A stretch of 10,225 nt of DNA from Bacteroidota bacterium (GTDB lineage Bacteria > Bacteroidota > Bacteroidia > Chitinophagales > Chitinophagaceae), in assembly GCA_023417815.1 (NCBI GenBank), contig JAEZEI010000019.1, forward strand, positions 1 through 10,225. The letters run 5' to 3'. The first letter of the stretch is position 1, and each line of letters begins with the position of its first letter. The notes under the pieces were generated by a model. It did not search any database, had not been told where the DNA came from, and saw only the letters and a list, made by a program, of their open reading frames with translations. Positions 1 to 6,206 of the stretch are shown piece after piece. Position numbers and translations under genes: made by a program.

Positions 1-379
1 GGTCCACCCGGCCCTGGCGGTCCACGGGCACGGCGGTCGCGGCGTCGTCGACGTGGCGTGCGGCCGCCAGCAGGGCCGCCCGCTCCACGGCCGAGGTGAC
101 CACCCGGGTGCCGGTGCGACGTCGGGCGCGGGCGGCCGCCAGCACCGCCGTGTGGAGGCTCGCGGTGTGGCTCGGGGTGAGACGGACCTCCTGCGGCCGG
201 GCGCCGAGGGCGTCGGCGAGCGTCTCGCGCGCGGCGTCCAGCAGGAGGCGGGCGCGCCGACCCTCGGAGTGCAGCCGTCGGGGGTCGGCCCAGCCGTCGT
301 CGAGGGCGGCCAGGTAGGCCTCCTGGGCGACCGGGAGCACGGGAGCGCGACCGCCTGCATCGAGGTAGGTCCGGTCCAC
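1..379 (-). CDS. Class V aminotransferase / cysteine desulfurase-like protein (N-terminal part; cut by window edge)
   Basis: The first 126 residues of a fold-type I PLP enzyme are present; the rest runs off the left edge, including the region that should hold the PLP lysine and the active-site cysteine. Family features seen are an N-terminal YLDAGGRAPV (residues 5-14, like the YLDNAATTPV opening of NifS/IscS), WADPRRLHSEGRRAR (30-44, like the NPSSxHxxGRxAR loop) and an EVRLTPSHT segment (64-72). That last segment is where IscS-type enzymes read TSGxTE, so the PLP-phosphate loop differs from the standard form. The GTG start at 379 is fixed by an in-frame TAG at 391-389 and no in-frame start between. 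If it is a desulfurase it would mobilise sulfur from cysteine, for example for Fe-S clusters such as the Rieske centre encoded nearby; another class V aminotransferase is possible. It is transcribed divergently from ctaC. Confidence 0.75.
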   Translation of the reverse strand, partial: MDRTYLDAGGRAPVLPVAQEAYLAALDDGWADPRRLHSEGRRARLLLDAARETLADALGARPQEVRLTPSHTASLHTAVLAAARARRRTGTRVVTSAVERAALLAAARHVDDAATAVPVDRQGRVD

Positions 380-425
380 GCGGTCACGCTATCGCCCCGG
401 CATAGAACCGGGTCGACACGCGTTG

Positions 426-494
426 AGGACCAAAGAAGATCATGAGCGGACATGCCCGCGAACGCGCGGTACGCTGAGCCGGCCAGGACCAAAG
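426..494 (+). repeat. 10-bp direct repeat AGGACCAAAG in the ctaC upstream region
   Basis: AGGACCAAAG occurs at 426-435 and again at 485-494, with starts 59 bp apart. The second copy is the left half and loop of the perfect dyad at 481-502; the first copy lacks the matching right half. Two copies flanking the candidate ctaC promoter look like a pair of binding sites of unequal strength, but this is inference from sequence alone. Confidence 0.5.
447..475 (+). promoter_or_regulatory. Candidate housekeeping-type promoter for ctaCDF
   Basis: CGGACA (447-452) and TACGCT (470-475) are separated by 17 bp and match TTGACA and TATAAT at 4 and 3 of 6 positions. Transcription would start near 482, giving a leader of about 70 nt that begins with the 481-502 dyad. 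The spacer contains a small perfect inverted repeat, CCGCG-AACG-CGCGG (456-469). High GC makes such matches weak evidence. No convincing promoter was found for the divergent gene. Confidence 0.3.
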
Positions 495-502
495 TCCTGG
501 CC
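481..502. promoter_or_regulatory. Perfect dyad upstream of ctaC, DosR/DevR-box-like operator candidate
   Basis: The arms GGCCAGGAC (481-489) and GTCCTGGCC (494-502) are exact reverse complements around the 4-nt centre CAAA. The inner 14 bases (485-498, AGGACCAAAGTCCT) agree at 11 of 14 positions with the core of the mycobacterial DosR consensus, GGGACTWWAGTCCC. The centre lies about 58 bp before the ctaC start. It could be an operator for a NarL/LuxR-type regulator, or a hairpin at the 5' end of the ctaC leader. The dyad is certain; its function is inferred. Confidence 0.5.
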
Positions 503-549
503 GCGCGCACGCACACTGTCGCGCCCGACGCGTCGAATGTGAGGTCAGT

Positions 550-1449
550 GTGGACAGCGACCGCAGCCGCCCACGCCGCTCGCGGGTCCGTCTCGCAGCG
601 GTGGTGACCGGCAGCACCCTGGTGCTCGCCGGCTGCTCGAGCGAGCAGGTCAGCCGGGGTTTCCTGCCCGGCTACTCCGACGGCGAGGTCACCAACATGA
701 CCGAGCGGATCACGAGCCTGTGGACCGGTTCGTGGATCGCCGCGCTCGCCGTCGGGGTCGTCGTCTGGGGCCTGGTCCTGTGGGTCGTGACGGTCTACCG
801 CAAGCGCAAGGACGACGACGTCCTGCCCGTGCAGCTGCGGTACCACGTGCCGCTCGAGGTGATGTACATCGTCCTGCCGATCCTCATGATCGGCGTGATG
901 TACATCTACACGGCGCGCGACATCGAGGCGATCACCGACGTGTCCGCCGAGCCCGACGTCGTCGTCGAGGTCTACGGCAAGCAGTGGAGCTGGGACTTCA
1001 ACTACATCGACGAGGACGTCTGGGACTCCGGCGTGCACGCCGCCGACGTCGGCTCCCCGGACGGCCCGGAGAGCCCCGGTGGCCTCGACGAGGTGCCGAC
1101 CCTGTACCTCCCGGTCGACCAGCGCGTGGAGTTCCGCCTGGAGTCGCGCGACGTCATCCACTCGTTCTGGGTGCCCGCGTTCCTGTACAAGCTCGACGTG
1201 TTCCCCGGCCAGGAGAACGTCTTCCAGGTCGTGCCGACCCGCGAGGGCGTGTACGCCGGCAAGTGCGCGGAGTTCTGCGGCGAGTTCCACGCGGGGATGC
1301 TCTTCAACGTGGCCGTCGTCTCCCGGGAGGAGTACGACGCGCACATCGCCGAGCTGCGCGAGGCCGGCCAGACCGGCCGCCTCGGGCCCGAGCTGAACCG
1401 CCAGCAGAACCGCGGCGACGACAACTCCATCCCGACCGGGGAGTCCTGA
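550..1449 (+). CDS. ctaC: Cytochrome c oxidase subunit II (CuA subunit), lipoprotein
   Basis: This 299-residue subunit of the aa3 oxidase takes electrons from cytochrome c through its binuclear CuA centre on the outer face of the membrane. An Arg-rich start and hydrophobic stretch end in a lipobox, LAGC (26-29), so Cys29 should be lipidated after cleavage. Two membrane helices follow (about 62-82 and 100-121); Glu103 in PLEVMY lies where subunit II supplies the K-channel entrance Glu. GKQWSWDFNY (143-152) is the conserved aromatic patch. CuA ligands are all present: His204, Cys239, Glu241 (backbone), Cys243, His247 and Met250, in CAEFCGEFHAGM. No cytochrome c domain is fused at the C-terminus, fitting electron delivery by QcrC. 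The GTG start follows GAGG (541-544) by 5 nt. The stop shares one base with the ctaD start. Confidence 0.97.
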   Translation: MDSDRSRPRRSRVRLAAVVTGSTLVLAGCSSEQVSRGFLPGYSDGEVTNMTERITSLWTGSWIAALAVGVVVWGLVLWVVTVYRKRKDDDVLPVQLRYHVPLEVMYIVLPILMIGVMYIYTARDIEAITDVSAEPDVVVEVYGKQWSWDFNYIDEDVWDSGVHAADVGSPDGPESPGGLDEVPTLYLPVDQRVEFRLESRDVIHSFWVPAFLYKLDVFPGQENVFQVVPTREGVYAGKCAEFCGEFHAGMLFNVAVVSREEYDAHIAELREAGQTGRLGPELNRQQNRGDDNSIPTGES

Positions 1450-3269
1450 TGACGGCGTACGCCCAGTCCGCAGCGCAGGTCACCGGCGCCGCCCCGCGCC
1501 GGTCGCTGGGTCGCGTCACCGTCGACCTCGTCACGACGACGGACCACAAGACGATCGGCTACATGTACCTGGTCACGTCGTTCGTGTGGTTCTGCCTCGC
1601 GGGCGTCATGGCGCTGATCATCCGTGCCGAGCTGTTCGCGCCCGGCCAGCAGGTGGTGCAGAGCCCGGAGCAGTACAACCAGCTCTTCACGATGCACGGC
1701 ACGATCATGCTGCTGCTCTTCGCGACCCCCCTGTTCGCCGGGTTCGCCAACGTCATCATGCCGCTGCAGATCGGCGCGCCCGACGTCGCGTTCCCGCGGC
1801 TCAACGCGCTGTCGTACTGGCTCTACCTCTTCGGCGGCCTCATCGCCGCGGGCGGCTTCCTGACCCCGCAGGGGGCGGCGTCCTTCGGGTGGTTCGCCTA
1901 CGCGCCGCTGTCGACCACGACGTACTCCCCGGGCCTCGGCGGCGACCTGTGGGTGTTCGGCCTGGCGCTCGCGGGCTTCGGCACCATCCTCGGCGCCGTC
2001 AACTTCATCACCACGATCATCACGATGCGTGCGCCCGGCATGACGATGTTCCGGATGCCGATCTTCACCTGGAACACGCTCGTGACGAGCCTGCTGGTGC
2101 TCATGGCGTTCCCGCCGCTGGCCTCGGCGCTCTTCGCGCTCGGCTCCGACCGGCGGCTCGGGTCGCAGGTGTTCAACCCGGAGCACGGCGGCGCGATGCT
2201 CTGGCAGCACCTGTTCTGGTTCTTCGGCCACCCCGAGGTCTACATCATCGCGCTGCCGTTCTTCGGCATCGTCAGCGAGGTCATCCCGGTCTTCAGCCGC
2301 AAGCCGATCTTCGGGTACAAGGGCCTGGTCTACGCGACGATCGCGATCGCGGCGCTGTCGGTGACGGTCTGGGCGCACCACATGTACCCGACCGGCCAGG
2401 TGCTGCTGCCGTTCTTCGCGCTCATGACGATGCTCATCGCGGTGCCGACCGGCGTGAAGTTCTTCAACTGGATCGGCACGATGTGGCGAGGGAAGCTCAC
2501 GTTCGAGGCCCCCATGCTGTGGTCGATCGGCTTCCTCGTGACGTTCCTCTTCGGCGGCCTGACCGGCATCATCCTCGCCTCGCCGCCGCTGGACTTCCAG
2601 GTGCACGACAGCTACTTCGTGGTGGCGCACTTCCACTACGTCGTCTTCGGCACGGTGGTGTTCGCGATGTTCGCCGGCTTCTACTTCTGGTGGCCCAAGT
2701 TCACCGGCCGGATGCTCGACGAGCCCCTCGCCAAGGTGCACTTCTGGATGACGTTCGTGGGCTTCCACGCGACGTTCCTCATCCAGCACTGGCTCGGGGC
2801 GATGGGCATGCCCCGCCGGTACTACGACTACATGCCCGAGGACGGGTTCACCTGGATGCACCAGGTGTCGACGGTGGGGTCGGTGCTCCTCGCGGCCGCC
2901 ACGCTGCCGTTCCTGTGGAACGTCTACCGCAGCGCGCGCGGACCGCTGGTCGCGGTCGACGACCCGTGGGGCTACGGCAACTCGCTCGAGTGGGCGACGT
3001 CGTGCCCGCCCCCCCGGCACAACTTCGTCTCGCTGCCGCGGATCCGGTCCGAGCGCCCCGCGTTCGACCTGCACCACCCGGAGGTGGCGGCGATGGACCA
3101 CGTCGAGCCCGACGCCGACAGCCCCCTCGACTGGGAGGCGGACCGCCGCGGCCAGGTGAGCACGGCTCGCGAACGGCTCGCCACGGGCGACGCCCGCCCG
3201 CAGGAGTCGTCCACGGTGGTGCTGGACGACCCGGACCGCCCCGCCGGTGACGAGGAGGAGCAGCGATGA
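1449..3269 (+). CDS. ctaD: Cytochrome c oxidase subunit I (heme a, heme a3-CuB)
   Basis: This is the 606-residue catalytic subunit that reduces O2 to water and pumps protons, with the multi-helix heme-copper oxidase fold. Visible ligands are His83 and His396 for heme a, His394 for heme a3, and His261, His310 and His311 for CuB. Tyr265 in GHPEVY is placed for the His-Tyr cross-link. D-channel residues Asp112, Asn119 (GAPDVAFPRLN) and Glu263, and K-channel Lys337 (TGVKFF), are intact, so this is an A-type pumping oxidase. Residues from about 549 on form a hydrophilic, Asp/Glu-rich tail of nearly 60 residues after the last conserved segment (SLEWATSCPPPRHNF). The start is ATG at 1449, overlapping the ctaC stop, with GGGGAG (1438-1443) 5 nt upstream. 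A longer reading upstream in this frame is only the ctaC gene read in another frame. Confidence 0.98.
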   Translation: MTAYAQSAAQVTGAAPRRSLGRVTVDLVTTTDHKTIGYMYLVTSFVWFCLAGVMALIIRAELFAPGQQVVQSPEQYNQLFTMHGTIMLLLFATPLFAGFANVIMPLQIGAPDVAFPRLNALSYWLYLFGGLIAAGGFLTPQGAASFGWFAYAPLSTTTYSPGLGGDLWVFGLALAGFGTILGAVNFITTIITMRAPGMTMFRMPIFTWNTLVTSLLVLMAFPPLASALFALGSDRRLGSQVFNPEHGGAMLWQHLFWFFGHPEVYIIALPFFGIVSEVIPVFSRKPIFGYKGLVYATIAIAALSVTVWAHHMYPTGQVLLPFFALMTMLIAVPTGVKFFNWIGTMWRGKLTFEAPMLWSIGFLVTFLFGGLTGIILASPPLDFQVHDSYFVVAHFHYVVFGTVVFAMFAGFYFWWPKFTGRMLDEPLAKVHFWMTFVGFHATFLIQHWLGAMGMPRRYYDYMPEDGFTWMHQVSTVGSVLLAAATLPFLWNVYRSARGPLVAVDDPWGYGNSLEWATSCPPPRHNFVSLPRIRSERPAFDLHHPEVAAMDHVEPDADSPLDWEADRRGQVSTARERLATGDARPQESSTVVLDDPDRPAGDEEEQR

Positions 3270-3664
3270 AGTTCGAGACCCGGCTCTTCCTGCTCCTCGT
3301 CCCGTTCTTCGTCGTCGTCGGAGTCGCGTACGGCTGGTGGAGCGGCTGGGAGCCGGTCGGCGTCGTCGCGCTGCTGCTGCTCGCCGGCCTCGTCGGGATG
3401 ATCGGCGCGTACCTCGGCCGCGTCGCGCGGCACATCGACCCGCGCCCGGAGGACGACCCCTACGGCGAGATCGCGCAGGGCGCCGGCGAGCAGGGTGTCT
3501 TCAGCCCCGGCAGCTGGTGGCCGATCGCCTGCGCCGGAGCGGCCGCGCTCGTGTTCCTGGGGCTCGCGGTCGGCTGGTGGCTCGTCGGCCTGGGCACGGT
3601 GCTCGGGCTGCTCGCGCTCGTCGGCTGGGTCTTCGAGTTCAGCCGCGGCCAGCACGCCCACTGA
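3266..3664 (+). CDS. ctaF: Cytochrome c oxidase subunit IV, actinobacterial type
   Basis: This 132-residue membrane protein is the actinobacterial fourth subunit of aa3 oxidase (Cyt_c_ox_IV family), a structural subunit without cofactors. Four hydrophobic helices are visible at roughly 7-25, 30-50, 86-104 and 106-123. Between helices 2 and 3 is a polar loop with DDPYGEIA and then GVFSPGSWWP (77-86), close to the GFFSPHSWWP signature of the family. ATG overlaps the ctaD stop by 4 bp (ATGA), and GAGGAGGAG (3252-3260) lies 5 nt upstream, so translation should be coupled to ctaD. It is the last gene of the + strand block and is followed within 30 bp by a strong terminator. Confidence 0.93.
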   Translation: MKFETRLFLLLVPFFVVVGVAYGWWSGWEPVGVVALLLLAGLVGMIGAYLGRVARHIDPRPEDDPYGEIAQGAGEQGVFSPGSWWPIACAGAAALVFLGLAVGWWLVGLGTVLGLLALVGWVFEFSRGQHAH

Positions 3665-3692
3665 CCCTTCTCGCGTCGGAGCGCGCGGGCGG

Positions 3693-3734
3693 ACGCCGAA
3701 GGCCCGGTCCCCTCGGGGACCGGGCCTTCGGCGT
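3693..3734. terminator. Bidirectional terminator between ctaF and sodA
   Basis: A perfect 20-bp inverted repeat (arms 3693-3712 and 3715-3734) is separated by two bases. It lies 28 bp after the ctaF stop and 18 bp after the sodA stop on the other strand. The stem is very GC-rich and no U-run follows on either side, which is usual for high-GC actinobacteria. Its place between two converging genes supports termination from both sides. Confidence 0.88.
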
Positions 3735-3752
3735 GCAGGGTGGGTGCCAGGC

Positions 3753-4382
3753 TCAGGTGGCCGGGACGATGAGGCCCGCCGTCTGGGTGCGCGCCCGGGC
3801 GAAGCGCTCCTGGGCGTCGGCCCAGTTCACGACGTTCCACCAGGCCTTCACGTAGTCGGGCTTCACGTTGTAGTAGTCCAGGTAGAAGGCGTGCTCCCAC
3901 ATGTCCAGCAGCACCACGGGCACCACCCCGAGCGGCACGTTGCCCTGCTGGTCGTACAGCTGGAACACGACGAGCTTCTGGCCGATCGAGTCCCAGGCGA
4001 GGATCGCCCAGCCGGAGCCCTGGACGCTGGTCGCCGTGGCGGTGAAGTGCGCCGCGAAGCCCTCGAACGAGCCGAAGTACTCGTCGATGGCCGCAGCGAG
4101 CTCGCCGTCGGGACGGTCGGCGGCCTCGGGGGAGAGGTTGTGCCAGAACGCGGTGTGGTTGACGTGCCCACCGAGGTTGAACGCGAGAGTCTTCTCCAGC
4201 CCCACCACCGACGCGAAGTCGTTCGTCTCGCGGGCCTCCGCGAGCTTCTCGAGCGCCTGGTTGGCCCCCGTCACGTACGCCGCGTGGTGCCTGTCGTGGT
4301 GCAGCTCCATGATCTTGCCGGAGATGTGCGGCTCCAGGGCGCCGTAGTCGTAGGGCAGGTCGGGCAGGGTGTAGTCAGCCAT
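3753..4382 (-). CDS. sodA: Superoxide dismutase, Fe/Mn family (probably Mn)
   Basis: This 209-residue enzyme converts superoxide to O2 and H2O2. It aligns without gaps over its conserved part with mycobacterial SodA as I remember that sequence. Metal ligands are His28 (LHHDRHHAAYV), His76 (GHVNHT), Asp160 and His164 (DMWEHAFYLDYY). The second-shell residue that tunes the metal is Gln145 (YDQQGN); the Fe enzyme of M. tuberculosis has His there and Mn mycobacterial enzymes have Gln, so manganese is inferred. There is no signal peptide or lipobox, so it should be cytosolic unless exported by a SecA2-like route. The ATG is preceded by GGAGGAG (4393-4387) at 4 nt. It lies 90 bp downstream of qcrB on the same strand, so it could be read from the qcr transcript, its own promoter, or both. 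Confidence 0.96.
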   Translation of the reverse strand: MADYTLPDLPYDYGALEPHISGKIMELHHDRHHAAYVTGANQALEKLAEARETNDFASVVGLEKTLAFNLGGHVNHTAFWHNLSPEAADRPDGELAAAIDEYFGSFEGFAAHFTATATSVQGSGWAILAWDSIGQKLVVFQLYDQQGNVPLGVVPVVLLDMWEHAFYLDYYNVKPDYVKAWWNVVNWADAQERFARARTQTAGLIVPAT

Positions 4383-4472
4383 TGGGCTCCTCCGGTTCGG
4401 TGCGATCGTCGATCACCCGTCGTTCGCGTGAACCCCGTCACACGCGGGGCCATTCCCCACTCTGGCGCAGGA
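4383..4472 (-). promoter_or_regulatory. qcrB-sodA spacer with small dyads (possible sodA control region)
   Basis: The 90-bp gap holds no gene. It contains GTTC-GCGT-GAAC (4422-4433) and a perfect 5-bp-arm palindrome GATCG-T-CGATC (4404-4414), about 40-50 and 22-32 bp before the sodA start. No -10/-35 pair stands out on the - strand. A separate sodA promoter is plausible because the gap is far larger than the other junctions in this block, but it is not demonstrated. Confidence 0.3.
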
Positions 4473-6206
4473 TCACTCCGGCTGCGCGTCGGTCCCGCCG
4501 CCACCCGTCGACGCCGAGCCCGGCAGGGCCCCCACGGGCTCGCTGGGGGCCCCGTCGGACGTGATCCCCGGGGCGGCCGGCTCGTGCGCGGCGAGGGCGT
4601 CGTGCGTGCCGTGGGCCTGCGCGGCGGCCACCTCGGCCGGCGTGACGGGCTCGACGCGGTCCTCGAAGAACAGGCGCGAGAGCCGGTGGCGGACGGCGTC
4701 GCGCCGGTAGCCCTTGCGCCGCACGCCGCGCTCGTCGTGGGACGGCAGCAGCTCGAAGGGCCGCATCGGCTCGTGGGCGACCTTGACCCAGCGCTCGTAC
4801 TCGTCCAGCGGGCGGTGCACCTCGATGTACTCACCGGAGGCGAACCGCACGACGCGACCCGTCTCGTGACCGTGCAGCACCAGCTCGCGGTCCTTGCGCT
4901 GCAACCCGAGGCACACCCGCTTCGTCACCCAGAACGCGACCACGGGCGCCACGAAGAACAGGATGCGGAAGACCCAGGTGATGTCGTTGATCGAGAGCCC
5001 GAAGTGCGTGGCCATGATGTCGTTGGACCCGGCCAGCACCAGGATGCCCATCCCGGTCAGGAGCGAGACACCGAACGCGGTGCGGAAGGGCCGGTTGCGC
5101 GGGCGCTCGGCGACGTGGTGCTCGCGCCGGTCGCCGGTCACCCAGGCCTCGATGAAGGGGTAGAGCGCCAGCAGGGTGAAGAACAGGCCGGGGATCAGCA
5201 CTCCCGGCACGAGGATGTTCCAGGAGATGGTGAAGCCGCCGATGACCCACTCTGTGCCCTGCCCGGGCATGAGTCGCAGCGCGCCCTCGAGGAAGAGCAT
5301 GTACCAGTCGGGCTGTGCGCCCGCCGACACCGGGGACGGGTCGTAAGGCCCGTAGTTCCACACCGGGTTGATGGTCATCGTCGCGCCCATCAGGGCCAGC
5401 ACGCCGAAGACGACGAAGAAGAAGCCGCCGGCCTTGGCCATGTACACCGGGAAGAGCGGGGCGCCGACGACGTTGCGGTCGGACGCGCCCGGCTGCGCGT
5501 AGTGGGTGTGCTTGTGGAGCACGACGAGGAACAGGTGCAGGCCCACCAGGGCGAGGATCAGCGCCGGGACCAGCAGGATGTGCACGGTGAACAGCCGCGG
5601 GATGATGTCGGTCCCCGGGAACTCGCCGCCGAACAGGAAGTACGACAGGTAGCTGCCGACGATCGGGATGGAGCGCGCGACGCCGTCGGCGATCCGCAGG
5701 CCGTTGCCCGACAGCACGTCGTCCGGCAGGGAGTACCCGGAGAACCCGGCGGCCAGGCCGAGGATCATGAGCGTGAAGCCGACGAGCCAGTTCACCTCGC
5801 GCGGCTTGCGGAAGGCTCCGGTGAAGAACACGCGCATCATGTGCGTGACGATCGAGGCCATGAACAGCAGCGCCGCCCAGTGGTGGATCTGCCGCATGAG
5901 CAGGCCGCCGGTGACCTCGAACGAGATGTCGAGGACCGAGGCGAAGGCTTCCGACATGCCCACGCCGTCCATCGGCGCGAACGGGCCCTCCCACACCGTG
6001 TGACCCATGCTCGGCACGAAGAACAGGGTCAGGAAGATGCCGGTGAGGATGAGGACGATGAACGAGTACAGGGCGATCTCACCGAGCATGAACGACCAGT
6101 GGTCGGGGAACGCCTTGCGCGCGAAGTTCTTGACCAGCAGGCCGATGCCCGTGCGCTGGTCGAGGTAGTCGGCGGTGGCGGCGGCGCCCTTGTCGAGACG
6201 GCTCAC
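4473..6206 (-). CDS. qcrB: Cytochrome bc1/bcc complex cytochrome b subunit
   Basis: This 577-residue membrane protein oxidises menaquinol and carries the two b hemes of the bcc complex. Heme ligands are His108 and His122 (H-x13-H, in RQIHHWAALLF...THMMR) and His209 and His224 (H-x14-H, in FTVHILLV...GLHLF). The 14-residue spacing in the second pair resembles b6f and actinobacterial proteins more than mitochondrial cytochrome b (x13). PDWY (299-302) is the actinobacterial form of the Qo-site PEWY motif. After the helices there is a C-terminal soluble tail of over 100 residues, as in other actinobacterial QcrB. The start is GTG at 6206, overlapping the qcrA stop by 4 bp (GTGA), with GGGAG (6219-6215) 8 nt upstream; the open frame before it is qcrA in another frame. 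It is the last gene of the ctaE-qcrCAB run. Confidence 0.97.
   Translation of the reverse strand: MSRLDKGAAATADYLDQRTGIGLLVKNFARKAFPDHWSFMLGEIALYSFIVLILTGIFLTLFFVPSMGHTVWEGPFAPMDGVGMSEAFASVLDISFEVTGGLLMRQIHHWAALLFMASIVTHMMRVFFTGAFRKPREVNWLVGFTLMILGLAAGFSGYSLPDDVLSGNGLRIADGVARSIPIVGSYLSYFLFGGEFPGTDIIPRLFTVHILLVPALILALVGLHLFLVVLHKHTHYAQPGASDRNVVGAPLFPVYMAKAGGFFFVVFGVLALMGATMTINPVWNYGPYDPSPVSAGAQPDWYMLFLEGALRLMPGQGTEWVIGGFTISWNILVPGVLIPGLFFTLLALYPFIEAWVTGDRREHHVAERPRNRPFRTAFGVSLLTGMGILVLAGSNDIMATHFGLSINDITWVFRILFFVAPVVAFWVTKRVCLGLQRKDRELVLHGHETGRVVRFASGEYIEVHRPLDEYERWVKVAHEPMRPFELLPSHDERGVRRKGYRRDAVRHRLSRLFFEDRVEPVTPAEVAAAQAHGTHDALAAHEPAAPGITSDGAPSEPVGALPGSASTGGGGTDAQPE

Noticed and set aside
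389..405. CTAT...ATAG dyad just upstream of the desulfurase-like start
   Set aside because: The arms are short (CTAT/ATAG plus GCC/GGC) and offset by one unpaired base; not distinguishable from chance.
53..445. Open frame of 130 codons on the + strand at the left edge
   Set aside because: The - strand over the same bases gives a class V aminotransferase N-terminus; the + frame is Gly/Arg/Val-rich shadow sequence.
1002..3101. Long open frame of 699 codons on the - strand, antisense to ctaC and ctaD
   Set aside because: It is rich in Arg, Glu, Asp, His and Val with no domain or membrane pattern, and lies opposite clearly real genes. High GC at third positions removes stops from antisense frames.
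4422..4433. LexA (SOS) box before sodA
   Set aside because: The actinobacterial box is GAAC-N4-GTTC; this site has the halves in the opposite order, GTTC-N4-GAAC.
4433..4449. Terminator after qcrB
   Set aside because: The stem CCCCG/CGGGG is only 5 bp with a 7-nt loop and no U-run, far weaker than the ctaF-sodA hairpin. At best it is a pause site.
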